Assembly (NCBI GenBank): GCA_947648875.1
Contig: CANSPM010000044.1
Location: forward strand, 1 to 32,242
DNA length: 32,242 nucleotides
From: an uncultured Lachnospiraceae bacterium
Lineage (GTDB): Bacteria; Bacillota; Clostridia; Lachnospirales; Lachnospiraceae
Direction of reading: 5' to 3'
Shown: piece by piece, positions 10,036 to 18,107 of the stretch
Numbering within the stretch: the first letter of the stretch is position 1
How the letters are laid out: the number at the start of each line of letters is the position of its first letter
The notes under the pieces: model-generated
What the model was told of the DNA's origin: nothing
Database searches by the model: none
What the model saw: only the letters and a program-made list of their open reading frames with translations
Translations under genes and position numbers: made by a program

Positions 10036-10145
10036 GTAAGCAAGAAGTTCGAATACTACATATTCAGACATCGTCCAAAACATTATTGCAGGCTAATCCT
10101 GCGGTATCAAAAGGTAAGTATGACAACCAGCAAGGAGGTAAAATT

Positions 10146-10376
10146 ATGAAAACAATACAGATCTCGCTTAATTCCATTGACAAAGTGAAGGCATTTGTGA
10201 ATGACATCACCAAGTTTGACTACGATTTTGATCTGGTATCCGGCAGATATGTGATTGACGCCAAGTCTATCATGGGCATCTTTAGCCTGGACCTGTCCAA
10301 GCCCATCGACTTGAACATTCATGCCGAGGAAAATGTTGAAGACGTGTTGGCGGCATTGGCTCCCTACACACTGTAA
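10146..10376 (+). CDS. HPr-like protein without the phosphorylatable histidine
   Basis: This 76-residue protein aligns with HPr (PtsH) along its length. The second helix region DAKSIMGIFSLDL (38-50) corresponds to the regulatory Ser46 segment of HPr (KSIMGVMSLG), and Ser41 occupies that place. The GIHARPA active-site loop of HPr is replaced by NSIDKVKAF, so there is no His15 equivalent. It therefore cannot carry out PTS phosphotransfer. Like Bacillus Crh (which also lacks His15 but keeps Ser46), it could act only through the serine, for example in catabolite control; this is inference. The start is fixed by AAGGAGGTAAAATT-ATG; a longer frame from 10086 ignores that site. It is a single-gene unit with its own promoter and terminator, on the strand opposite its neighbours. 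Confidence 0.85.
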   Translation: MKTIQISLNSIDKVKAFVNDITKFDYDFDLVSGRYVIDAKSIMGIFSLDLSKPIDLNIHAEENVEDVLAALAPYTL

Positions 10377-10396
10377 CATTGCGCATCCCGTCGTAT

Positions 10397-10434
10397 AGCC
10401 CGGGCATACCACATGCTCCGGGCTGTTTATTTTC
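10397..10434 (+). terminator. Terminator of the HPr-like gene
   Basis: AGCCCGG-GCAT / ATGC-(T)-CCGGGCT forms an 11-bp stem with one bulged base and a 5-base loop, followed by GTTTATTTT. It lies 20 bases after the stop codon. Confidence 0.8.
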
Positions 10435-10463
10435 GAGGATAGAATCCTCCCAAAGGCACTGAT

Positions 10464-11645
10464 TTACTCTGCCACAACAATCAGTTCGTCGTTCTCAAGA
10501 GCCGTCCGCATCAATTCGTCCAACTTTTCTCTGATATGATTCTCATGCTTACGGATGATTTTTACATTGGGTTTGGTCACAGGATGCTTGGCCACAAAAA
10601 TGGTACAGCAATCCTCAAAAGGCTGTATAGAGGTCTCGTAAGTATCAATTTTTTTGGCGACCTCCACGATCTCCTCCTTGTCAAAGCCGATCAGCGGTCG
10701 GTACACCGGCAGTTCGCACACCTCATTGGTTGCGATCAGAGAACTCATGGTCTGGGACGCCACCTGGCCGATGCTCTCCCCGGTAATCAGGCCCAGGCAC
10801 TCTGTCTTTCCGGCAATGGCCTCCGCAATCCGCATCATGTAACGGCGCATGATAATGGTAAGTTCCTCATGGGGAGCGTTCTCATAAATGTACATCTGGA
10901 GGTCTGTAAAATTGATCACATGCAGATAGATGGGGCCCGTGTAGCAGGATACCAGCCTGGCCAGATCTACCACCTTCTGTTTTGCCCGATCACTGGTGTA
11001 GGGTGGGGCGTGAAAATACACGGCGTCTATCTTGACGCCCCTCTTGGCGATCATATAGCCCGCCACCGGTGAGTCGATGCCTCCCGACAGAAGCAGCATG
11101 GCCTTACCGCCGGTGCCCACAGGCATGCCGCCGGGACCCGGAATGGTCTCGGAGTACACATAGATCATTTCCCGCACTTCGATGTTCAGCAGGATATCCG
11201 GATGATGCACGTCCACACGCATCCCGGGGAAGGCTCCCAGAATCACCTCGCCCAAATCTCTGTTGATTTCCATGGAATCCTTCGGATAGTTCTTGCGGCT
11301 GCGCCGGGCATTGACCTTGAATGTTCTGTTCCCGTCCGGGTACATTTCCTTTAGATAGGCCACCACCTTCTCACAGAGTTTCTCCCAGCCCTCGTCCTCC
11401 ACATAGATCACCGGACAAATGCCCCATATGCCAAACACTTTTTTCAGACGCTCCACTGTCTCGTCAAAGTCAAATTCCCCTTGGGCCTCCACAAAGATAC
11501 GACCCATGGTTTTGCGGATTGCAAACTCACCCTCACACTTTTTGAGCGCGTGTTTGATCTGCCGGATCAACGCGTCCTCAAAAAGATAACGATTCTTACC
11601 CTTTATGCCGATCTCGGCATATTTGATCAAAAATGCTGTAAACAT
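10464..11645 (-). CDS. thiI: tRNA 4-thiouridine synthase ThiI
   Basis: ThiI adenylates and thiolates U8 of tRNA and, in many bacteria, also supplies sulfur for the thiamine thiazole. The order is an N-terminal ferredoxin-like and THUMP region (to about residue 170), then an adenylation domain with the PP-loop SGGIDSPVA (187-195). The conserved cysteine region EDCCTIF is near the C-terminus. At 393 residues it lacks the C-terminal rhodanese domain of the E. coli protein, as is usual in Firmicutes. The ATG at 11645 follows AGGGAG; an upstream GTG frame adds nine residues without support. The cysteine desulfurase encoded just upstream is the expected sulfur donor. Confidence 0.94.
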   Translation of the reverse strand: MFTAFLIKYAEIGIKGKNRYLFEDALIRQIKHALKKCEGEFAIRKTMGRIFVEAQGEFDFDETVERLKKVFGIWGICPVIYVEDEGWEKLCEKVVAYLKEMYPDGNRTFKVNARRSRKNYPKDSMEINRDLGEVILGAFPGMRVDVHHPDILLNIEVREMIYVYSETIPGPGGMPVGTGGKAMLLLSGGIDSPVAGYMIAKRGVKIDAVYFHAPPYTSDRAKQKVVDLARLVSCYTGPIYLHVINFTDLQMYIYENAPHEELTIIMRRYMMRIAEAIAGKTECLGLITGESIGQVASQTMSSLIATNEVCELPVYRPLIGFDKEEIVEVAKKIDTYETSIQPFEDCCTIFVAKHPVTKPNVKIIRKHENHIREKLDELMRTALENDELIVVAE

Positions 11646-11701
11646 AAATCTCCCTGTCCTTATTCTCTGCACTTCGGCTGTCCCTGCCGCGCCCTGTCCG
11701 A

Positions 11702-11736
11702 CAGGAAACTCCCAGCACGCAATGTCCTGTTTCCTG
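11702..11736. repeat. 8-bp inverted repeat in the desulfurase-thiI spacer
   Basis: CAGGAAAC (11702-11709) and GTTTCCTG (11729-11736) are separated by 19 bases. There is no adjacent T-run. It may form an RNA hairpin ahead of thiI. Confidence 0.45.
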
Positions 11737-11769
11737 GCGATACATGGCGAAGAAGGCGTTGTCTGACGG

Positions 11770-11862
11770 GGCTGTGAAAAATCCTTCCTGTGTTTTGCAG
11801 GGTATGGGAAGTTTAGACAATCCCTTTACTTCCTGTTACGCTTTCCGGATTTTGTCACAGCC
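11770..11862. repeat. 93-bp element bounded by near-perfect 15-16 bp inverted repeats
   Basis: GGCTGTGAAAAATCC (11770-11784) pairs with GGATTTTGTCACAGCC (11847-11862) apart from one extra base. A smaller GGAAGT/ACTTCC repeat lies inside. The ends resemble a miniature inverted-repeat element, but I see no target-site duplication and it may simply be a long intercistronic RNA hairpin between the desulfurase gene and thiI. Confidence 0.5.
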
Positions 11863-11872
11863 TCTGTGTTCT

Positions 11873-13036
11873 TCATCGACGTGTATATTTTCTCAACATA
11901 GGAATCATATCATACATTACGCTCAATGTATAGTCAATTTCTTCCCGGGTGGTATAAACGGAAAAACTGAACCTGATCGTGCTGTCCCACAGTTCCCTGG
12001 GCAGCTTCATGGCTTTCAGGGTGGCCGAAGTCTGGGGCTTGTTGGAGGCGCAGGCGCTTCCCGCAGACACATAAATCCCCTTCTCCTCCAGCGCGTGCAG
12101 CATAACCTCGCTGCGGATTCCGGCGACGGATACGCTGACCACATGGGGCGCCGTGGCCCGGCAACCTTCCTCTGGAATGCCGTTGACCCGAATCCCCTCC
12201 ACCTGGCCGATCCGGTCCACAAAGAACTCTTTCAGTTCATACAGGCGCTGCACGTCTTCGCCCAGATGGGCATAAATCAGTTCCGCCGCCTTGGCCATTC
12301 CGGCGATGCCGGGCACATTTTCCGTGCCGGAGCGCATGTTCTTCTGCTGTCCCCCACCGTGGACAATGGGCTGAATCTTCACCCGCTCGCCCACATAGAG
12401 AAAGCCCACGCCTTTAGGGCCATGAATCTTGTGGCTGCTCACCGACAGCAGATCTATCTGCATTCGTCTGGGCAGTATTCTGAACTTGCCAAAGCCCTGT
12501 ACCGCATCCACATGAAAGAGAATCCTGGGATTTTTGCGCTTGATCAGCGCGCCCGCCTCCGCTATGGGCTGCAATGCCCCCACCTCGTTGTTGGTATGCA
12601 TAACGGACACCAGGATGGTTTCGGGCCGAATGGCATTTTCCAGATCCTGTAGGGAAATACGCCCCCAGGCATCCACCGGCAGATACGTAACCTGAAAGCC
12701 CTGGCTTTCCAGATACAGCATGGTCTGTAATACTGCGGGATGTTCCACCTGGGTAGTGATCATATGGTTACCCTGCCTGCGGTTGGCCATGGCGCACCCG
12801 ATCAGGGCCAGATTGTCCGCTTCCGTACCTCCGGAGGTAAAGAAAATCTCCTTCGTCTGCACCTTCAATATGCCTGCCAGCGTCTCCCTGGCATAGCGCA
12901 GATACTGCTCCGCCTCCACACCCTTGCGGTGCATGCTGGAGGGGTTGCCATACTCCTCGCACATAACTTTCGTAACCAGTTCCGCCACCTGGGGGAGCGC
13001 CCTTGTGGTTGCGGAATTATCTAAATATACTTCCAT
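11873..13036 (-). CDS. Cysteine desulfurase (NifS/NifZ-like) paired with thiI
   Basis: This PLP-dependent class V aminotransferase takes sulfur from cysteine onto its own cysteine as a persulfide. Motifs are the LDNSATT N-terminus, TSGGTEADNLAL (67-78), HVDAVQ (175-180), the PLP lysine in SSHKIHGPKG (Lys203), and the active cysteine in GSACAS (Cys329) on the mobile loop. Length (387) fits the family. It lies upstream of thiI on the same strand, the arrangement of Bacillus nifZ-thiI, where the desulfurase is dedicated to s4U tRNA synthesis. It could also serve general Fe-S assembly. GGGGAG precedes the ATG. Confidence 0.93.
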   Translation of the reverse strand: MEVYLDNSATTRALPQVAELVTKVMCEEYGNPSSMHRKGVEAEQYLRYARETLAGILKVQTKEIFFTSGGTEADNLALIGCAMANRRQGNHMITTQVEHPAVLQTMLYLESQGFQVTYLPVDAWGRISLQDLENAIRPETILVSVMHTNNEVGALQPIAEAGALIKRKNPRILFHVDAVQGFGKFRILPRRMQIDLLSVSSHKIHGPKGVGFLYVGERVKIQPIVHGGGQQKNMRSGTENVPGIAGMAKAAELIYAHLGEDVQRLYELKEFFVDRIGQVEGIRVNGIPEEGCRATAPHVVSVSVAGIRSEVMLHALEEKGIYVSAGSACASNKPQTSATLKAMKLPRELWDSTIRFSFSVYTTREEIDYTLSVMYDMIPMLRKYTRR

Positions 13037-13133
13037 TGATTTCTCCCCTCTCCGTCCCCTGGCGAGGGACGAACTTACAAAGCTGCTGGTTTCTATAAAC
13101 TATCATATGCACTACGGTTCTGTGCTGCGCCTC

Positions 13134-13877
13134 TCAGTTATTCTCCAGCAGGTACATCAGCCAGGAGAGAACCGTCATGCCTGCTGTCTCTGTCCGCAGA
13201 ATCCGGCGGCCCAGCGTGATAGGGATGGCTCCCGCTGCCACGGCGGACTCGACCTCCTTCCCCTCAAATCCGCCCTCCGGCCCGATCAGTACCGCGATAT
13301 CCTGCCCGGGTTTCAGATTTCCCAAAACCTCCCTGGTCCTGCCCATGTCCTCCGCCAGTTCATAGGGAATCAGCTTCACCGACAGATCTCTCACATGTTC
13401 AAGTGCCTGGTCCAGGTCCATAACCTGCTGCACCAAAGGGATTATACCCCGCTTGCTCTGCTTGGCCGCCGCCTCAGCGATGGCCTGCCAGCGGGACACC
13501 CTGGCCGCCGCTTTCTTCTCATCCAGTTTCACCACAGATCGGCGGGTAGCCACCGGCACAATCTGATATGCTCCCAGCTCCACGGCTTTCTGAATAATCA
13601 ACTCCATCTTGTCCGCTTTGGGCAAACCCTGGAGCAAATAGATCCGGGAAGGCAGTTCCGTCCCCTCTTCCTTGACAAAACGAAGTTCACAGCGGACGGT
13701 GTCTTCCGTTATTTCCGTAATATGGCAGCGATATTCCCTGCCGTCCACACCGTTGCTGACAGACAACTCCTCTCCTACGCGCATACGCAGCACATTCCTG
13801 ATATGGTTCACATCACTGCCTTGAATCAGAATCTCTCTGCCCTGCGTCTGTCCCGGTTCCACAAAGAATTGATACAT
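13134..13877 (-). CDS. rsmE: 16S rRNA (uracil-1498-N3)-methyltransferase RsmE
   Basis: This SPOUT-class enzyme methylates U1498 of 16S rRNA using SAM. The 247 residues show an N-terminal PUA-like part (HIRNVLRMRVGEEL, about 25-38) and the knotted C-terminal SAM site: LIGPEGGFEGKEVE (197-210), and LGRRILRTETA near the end. Its start (GGAAGGAGGGGCT-ATG) lies 33 bases after the prmA stop, the conserved prmA-rsmE pair. Confidence 0.95.
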   Translation of the reverse strand: MYQFFVEPGQTQGREILIQGSDVNHIRNVLRMRVGEELSVSNGVDGREYRCHITEITEDTVRCELRFVKEEGTELPSRIYLLQGLPKADKMELIIQKAVELGAYQIVPVATRRSVVKLDEKKAAARVSRWQAIAEAAAKQSKRGIIPLVQQVMDLDQALEHVRDLSVKLIPYELAEDMGRTREVLGNLKPGQDIAVLIGPEGGFEGKEVESAVAAGAIPITLGRRILRTETAGMTVLSWLMYLLENN

Positions 13878-13910
13878 AGCCCCTCCTTCCGCCTCAGATC
13901 CCGCATAGCC

Positions 13911-14906
13911 TTATGCCCGCCCGCCTTTTCGTCCTGTCACGGAAACCCACTCGCCCTGATAAGTCACTTCCAGTATTTCAAAGCCTGCGGCCTCCACCGC
14001 CTCCCGCACCACCTGCTCCTTATCGTCAATGATACCGGAAGTGATATAGATGCCGCCGGGCTTTAAATGGCCTGCAACCACAGGGGTCAACGGCACCAGC
14101 ACATCCGCGAGGATATTAGCCACCACGATGTCATAGCATTCATATCCCGCCCGGTCCTGTATTGACTTTTCGGTTATAATATTGCCGATCAGCAGTTCAA
14201 AATCCGCCGGGGTAATTCCGTTGGCCCTGCAATTATCCGCCACTGCGTCCACGGCGCAGATATCCAGATCCGTCCCCAGCGCATGTTTTGCCCCAAACAT
14301 CAGAGACAAAATGGACAGGATGCCGCTGCCCGTCCCCACATCCAGCAGCCGGGTTTCGGGAGTGATAAACTTACGCAGCTGCCGGATGCACAGCTGGGTG
14401 GTCTCGTGCATTCCGGTGCCGAAAGCCGTGCCAGGATCAATATGCAGCACCGGCTTGCCCTGGTCCTGCGGCTTTATATCCTCCCAGGAAGGAATCACCA
14501 GAATATCATCAATATAAAACTGATGGAAATACTGTTTCCAATTATTAATCCAGTCTATGTCCTCCGTCTCATCCACCGTGACGGTCCCCTCACCGATCTC
14601 CATAAACAGCCTTATATTCTCAAGCTCCTGTTCCACCTTTTTTAACAGGGTGTCCGCATCCGTAATTTCTCCCTGCGCCTCCAGGCTGCCATCCTCCCTT
14701 TTCTCCACGAAAAAGCTCAGATAGGCAATGCCGTCGTCCTCCTGTTCATCCGGCAGGATATCCACGAACATCTGCTCTTTCTCCAGCGCGGTCATGGGCA
14801 CCTTGTCCTCAATCTGTGCCCCCTCCAGTCCAATGTCGTACAGGGAACTGATAATAATATCCTCCGCCTCGGTAACTGTCTTGATTCTATATTTCACCCA
14901 TTTCAT
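13911..14906 (-). CDS. prmA: Ribosomal protein L11 methyltransferase PrmA
   Basis: PrmA trimethylates ribosomal protein L11. The 331-residue protein has the N-terminal substrate-recognition domain (about 1-60) and a Rossmann methyltransferase domain: HIDPGTAFGTGMHETT (155-170), SAM motif I LLDVGTGSGILS (187-198), and VANILADVL (262-270) near the catalytic site. The ATG at 14906 follows GGAGGGG; the longer frame to 15050 would run through the promoter and is rejected. It is the first gene of a likely prmA-rsmE-desulfurase-thiI transcript. Confidence 0.95.
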   Translation of the reverse strand: MKWVKYRIKTVTEAEDIIISSLYDIGLEGAQIEDKVPMTALEKEQMFVDILPDEQEDDGIAYLSFFVEKREDGSLEAQGEITDADTLLKKVEQELENIRLFMEIGEGTVTVDETEDIDWINNWKQYFHQFYIDDILVIPSWEDIKPQDQGKPVLHIDPGTAFGTGMHETTQLCIRQLRKFITPETRLLDVGTGSGILSILSLMFGAKHALGTDLDICAVDAVADNCRANGITPADFELLIGNIITEKSIQDRAGYECYDIVVANILADVLVPLTPVVAGHLKPGGIYITSGIIDDKEQVVREAVEAAGFEILEVTYQGEWVSVTGRKGGRA

Positions 14907-14961
14907 ATGAACTCCCCTCCGTCTGTCTAAAAGACTGTTCTTCTGACAGGCACGCGTAATA

Positions 14962-14973
14962 AGCCATATGGCT
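14962..14973. promoter_or_regulatory. 12-bp perfect palindrome at the prmA transcription start
   Basis: AGCCATATGGCT is fully self-complementary and begins about 7 bases downstream of the prmA -10 box, that is, at the expected start point. It could be an operator, or chance. Confidence 0.35.
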
Positions 14974-14979
14974 CTTTTG

Positions 14980-15008
14980 ATTGTACAATCTATTAAAAAA
15001 CCTGTCAA
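14980..15008 (-). promoter_or_regulatory. Strong sigma-A promoter of the prmA operon
   Basis: On the minus strand TTGACA (15003-15008) matches consensus and TACAAT (14980-14985) has one mismatch, 17 bp apart. The leader to the prmA ATG is about 65-70 bases. Confidence 0.82.
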
Positions 15009-15258
15009 ATACTTATTCATACAGTTGCAATGCTTGCCATTTTGATGCATACTTAAAAAAGGACGGAGAAATCGGGTTTATTTATACTATTATCAGATAC
15101 TTGTTTACGAATATGACAGGCACGGCAGAAGTTTCAGGGACAAGCTCCTGATAGGAGGAACGGGGATCGTCTGAATGATATCCAGTCATTCGGGAGCAGA
15201 TTTTTCTCTGGCGCATTTCTTATCGAAAAACAGAGCAGGAAAAAACGGAGGAGTTTTC
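15009..15258. other. Intergenic region between the prmA promoter and the McrB-type gene
   Basis: This holds the leader and presumably the promoter of the plus-strand ATPase, but I see no clear -35/-10 pair; TATACT at 15083-15088 lacks a -35. An AGGAGG at about 15155 is 15 or more bases from the next ATG (15175), too far to be its ribosome site. TGACAGGCACG occurs here (15114-15124) and again at 14944-14954. Confidence 0.4.
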
Positions 15259-16686
15259 ATGAAAGTGAGCAATGAAGAGCAAGAGCAGGCATTTCGGGAA
15301 TGGATGCGGGGGCAGTTTGATGCCGGGGGAATGCGCCGATACACGGACAATGCCATCATCGCCTACTCCCACGCGTTGCGGACAGGCTGTCGAAAGTTGG
15401 AGCCCTATGTGGCAGGCAACCTTTTTTTCTATAAGAACTGTTATGAGTTTGACACCGTATATGAACAGCTACAGGGCAAATCCGAGTTCCGGAGAGCTAA
15501 TGAAGACTATGGCAACGGAACTCTGTCTGCTGCCGTCCAGCTGTACCAGGCGTTTTTACAGGGGGGAGACGCTTCTTTAGCCCCTGAGATTTCCGCACCT
15601 TTTTACTTAAAACAGGAAAAAGGCGGCGAATCCTATGTGGATGACCAGGGTCTGGATTTCCGTTATAAAGAAGTGCCCATGACGCCTTTGCAGAAAATAT
15701 ACTATGGCGCCCCCGGCACCGGCAAGTCCTACAGAGTGAACCAAATGATCCAAAGGGAGTATCCCGTCCCCGAAGAGCGGGACGCTCACTGTAAACGGCT
15801 GATTTTCCACCCCACCTACACCTATCAGGACTTTGTGGGCAGCATCAAACCCCTGATCACATTGGACCGCCCCCTGGACTATGTCTTTGCGGCAGGCCCG
15901 TTGACCATTCTTTTAAAGGAAGCCTTTATGCATCCCGGGGAAAAATATTATTTGGTGATTGAGGAGATCAATCGTGGCAACGCCCCCTCCATATTTGGCG
16001 ACCTGTTTCAGCTGCTGGACCGCCAAAGCTGCGGCAAATCCGAATACGCGGTTGCCAACAACGACATCACGGCCTACTTTTCCCGTGATCCCGGACTGAA
16101 AAAGCTGTTTATCGAAGGCAAAGTATGGTTTCCCGCCAACTTCAATATTCTGGCTACCATGAATACTGCGGATGAAAATATCTATGTGCTGGACAACGCT
16201 TTCAAGCGCCGCTTCGCGCTGGAGTATGTGCGCATCAGCTTCGAGAACCTGCCCGGACAGTGGTGCCATCCCTACGATACCTTCGCGGGGCGAAAACCCC
16301 TGACCGCTATCTTTCAGGGCACACCCCTGGAAGACTATGTAAGCCAGCTGTACTATGAAGGGCATCTATCCAGAGACTGGCCCACCTTTGCCCGCCTGGT
16401 AAATAAAATCATCGACATGGTGAACCGACAACTGCTCCAGGACATGAGCCAGCGCTCCGACGCATCCCGCTTTCACTTGTCCCGCATTCCGGAAAACAAG
16501 AAGCTGGGGCCTTTCTTTGTGTCGGAAGCAGATCTGTGCCAGAGAGATACCTTTATCAACAAGGTAATTTTCTATTTAAAGCAGGACGTGTTTCCGGATC
16601 ACCCCCACTATCTGACGGAATCCTACGAAGAGCTGTATCTGACTTATCAGGAGGAGGAAGCTGATCTTTTTGAACTGCTGTGTTAA
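15259..16686 (+). CDS. Orphan McrB-type AAA+ ATPase
   Basis: This 475-residue protein is built like the NTPase subunit of McrBC-type restriction systems. An N-terminal helical domain (about 1-105, FREWM...YSHALR, then a YEQLQ-FRRAN-NGTLSAAVQLY pattern) is unlike the DNA-binding domain of E. coli McrB but typical of many McrB-like proteins. The AAA+ core has Walker A GAPGTGKS (150-157), Walker B plus McrB signature VIEEINRGNAPSIFGD (233-248), sensor I ATMNTAD (299-305) and arginines KRRF (316-319). All ATPase motifs are intact. No McrC or other nuclease gene is adjacent: the next gene is convergent and encodes a lipoprotein. The ATG at 15259 follows GGAGGAGTTTTC; an upstream frame from 15175 has no site. 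Function without a partner is unknown; it may act with a distant nuclease. Confidence 0.88.
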   Translation: MKVSNEEQEQAFREWMRGQFDAGGMRRYTDNAIIAYSHALRTGCRKLEPYVAGNLFFYKNCYEFDTVYEQLQGKSEFRRANEDYGNGTLSAAVQLYQAFLQGGDASLAPEISAPFYLKQEKGGESYVDDQGLDFRYKEVPMTPLQKIYYGAPGTGKSYRVNQMIQREYPVPEERDAHCKRLIFHPTYTYQDFVGSIKPLITLDRPLDYVFAAGPLTILLKEAFMHPGEKYYLVIEEINRGNAPSIFGDLFQLLDRQSCGKSEYAVANNDITAYFSRDPGLKKLFIEGKVWFPANFNILATMNTADENIYVLDNAFKRRFALEYVRISFENLPGQWCHPYDTFAGRKPLTAIFQGTPLEDYVSQLYYEGHLSRDWPTFARLVNKIIDMVNRQLLQDMSQRSDASRFHLSRIPENKKLGPFFVSEADLCQRDTFINKVIFYLKQDVFPDHPHYLTESYEELYLTYQEEEADLFELLC

Positions 16687-16712
16687 ATGCGAAAAACCAT
16701 GCATGAACAGCG

Positions 16713-18050
16713 TCAATCCGCTCTCTCGTCCAGATATAACTGCACCCTGTTGTCAATGGCTCTCGCCACCTCTTCCGCCGGCTTGTCTCCACAGAAAAAC
16801 GGTTGCGCTTCCTCCTCCACAATATCCCAGATATCATCTTGCCACTGATTATACAGGGGGGATTCCAGCATCTCCCAAAAGACATGTTCTTCCTCATCCG
16901 TCATAGGTCTGGCGTCAAATCGTATATCGCCGATTTCATATGCCATACCGCCAGACATTTCTTCCTTTACCTCTGTCCACATCCTCTTGAGCAGTTCCTG
17001 CTTTACTGGAAAATTGCCGACTCCCAGCACTGTTTTTCGCTGTTGTTCCTCCTCCAGTAAATATTCTATAAAATCCAGCGCTCCCTCCACATGAGGCGAG
17101 GCGGCGTTGATATACAGGCTGTCTGCACGGATCATGTTCCTTGCGCCCTGAGGGCTGGGATACCCCATATAGACAGGTTCCCCTTCAAAAAGCTCTTCAC
17201 AATACCGGAAATCGTCAAAATTCCCAATCTCCGTGGTCACGCAGAATATCTCCCCGGAGGCATACTTCCCCTTCCTGGACGCGCGCGGCTCCGGATCAGA
17301 ATACTTTTTTGCAAATTCCAGCAACGCGATAAATTCCGGCTGCTCGAAGGAGCTGATTCCCTGTTCCTCGTCCACAAACAATTGAATGCCGCTTATTCCC
17401 ACCCCCAGCACCTTCAGCACATACAGCCCTGATTGCTCGCTGGTCCATCCGTATGGAGCTCCGACAAATGCCGTCACTCCTGCGTCCTGCGCCGTGCGCA
17501 CACAATATTCCGGGGTCCAGCTCTCACATCCGGTCACCATCGCGGGGGAAGTCACCATCGTTTGCAGCGAAAAAGAATAGGGAATCCCATACATCCTGCC
17601 CTCAACCTCATTGGCCTCGGCCACATTTTTCACAAATTCTCCCTGCCCGGCCAGGAAGTCCGTCACATCCAACAATACGCCAGCCTGGGCATAGGGTCTC
17701 ATATCACCGTTTCGCAGCGCCGTATCGGCCAGAATATCGGGGCCCCCTCCGCCAGTGAGTTCCAGCTGAATGCGGGTGCGCTGATCATCCGCAGTGCTCT
17801 CCCTGTCAAATTCCAAAGGCACAATTTCATATCGGTCACTCTGTCTGTTGTAATCAGAAACGATATCCTGCATGGTCACATTCAGGAAAATTGCGCTCAA
17901 ATAGATCTCTTCTCTCCCGTTTTCGTTCAACATCGGCCTGATGACGCTCTCAGACGCAAGAGAGTTCTCTGTATCCTGTACTTGATTGCCGCATCCACAG
18001 AGCATACATAATATTAACAAGATCACAATATAAGCTCTTTCAGCTTTCAT
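16713..18050 (-). CDS. Extracellular solute-binding lipoprotein (ABC sugar type, family 1)
   Basis: This 445-residue lipoprotein has a short charged N-terminus, a hydrophobic segment and the lipobox LCGC with Cys20 as the lipidated residue. The mature part follows the family 1 sugar-binding pattern (dispersed GGGGPDIL near 95-102, then hinge and C-terminal helices, and the ALDFIEYLLEEEQQRK type of segment). It would capture an oligosaccharide or other small solute at the membrane face. No permease or ATPase gene for an importer is nearby, so it either works with a distant transporter or has a sensing role. The ATG at 18050 follows GGGAGG at a short spacing. It lies downstream of the secreted Cys-rich protein and probably shares its transcript, with a long hairpin in between. 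Confidence 0.85.
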   Translation of the reverse strand: MKAERAYIVILLILCMLCGCGNQVQDTENSLASESVIRPMLNENGREEIYLSAIFLNVTMQDIVSDYNRQSDRYEIVPLEFDRESTADDQRTRIQLELTGGGGPDILADTALRNGDMRPYAQAGVLLDVTDFLAGQGEFVKNVAEANEVEGRMYGIPYSFSLQTMVTSPAMVTGCESWTPEYCVRTAQDAGVTAFVGAPYGWTSEQSGLYVLKVLGVGISGIQLFVDEEQGISSFEQPEFIALLEFAKKYSDPEPRASRKGKYASGEIFCVTTEIGNFDDFRYCEELFEGEPVYMGYPSPQGARNMIRADSLYINAASPHVEGALDFIEYLLEEEQQRKTVLGVGNFPVKQELLKRMWTEVKEEMSGGMAYEIGDIRFDARPMTDEEEHVFWEMLESPLYNQWQDDIWDIVEEEAQPFFCGDKPAEEVARAIDNRVQLYLDERAD

Positions 18051-18064
18051 AAATCCTCCCACAG

Positions 18065-18100
18065 ATATAAGGGGAGTTGCTGTTGCAACTCCCCTTATAT
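18065..18100 (-). terminator. 16-bp perfect hairpin between the secreted-protein gene and the lipoprotein gene
   Basis: ATATAAGGGGAGTTGC and its exact complement flank a 4-base loop (TGTT). It begins 7 bases after the stop codon of the upstream gene and ends about 9 bases before the lipoprotein ribosome site. On the minus strand it is followed by CTGTGGGAGG and no T-run, so complete termination is doubtful. Protection of the upstream mRNA or partial attenuation of the downstream gene is more likely. Confidence 0.7.
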
Positions 18101-18107
18101 GTAAAAA

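Noticed and set aside
10086..10145. An N-terminal extension of the HPr-like protein
   Set aside because: AAGGAGG at about 10133 marks the internal ATG at 10146 as the true start, and homologous proteins begin there.
14944..15124. 11-bp direct repeats (TGACAGGCACG) as a target-site duplication
   Set aside because: They flank only about 160 bases containing the prmA promoter, which is unlikely to be a mobile element; chance is sufficient.
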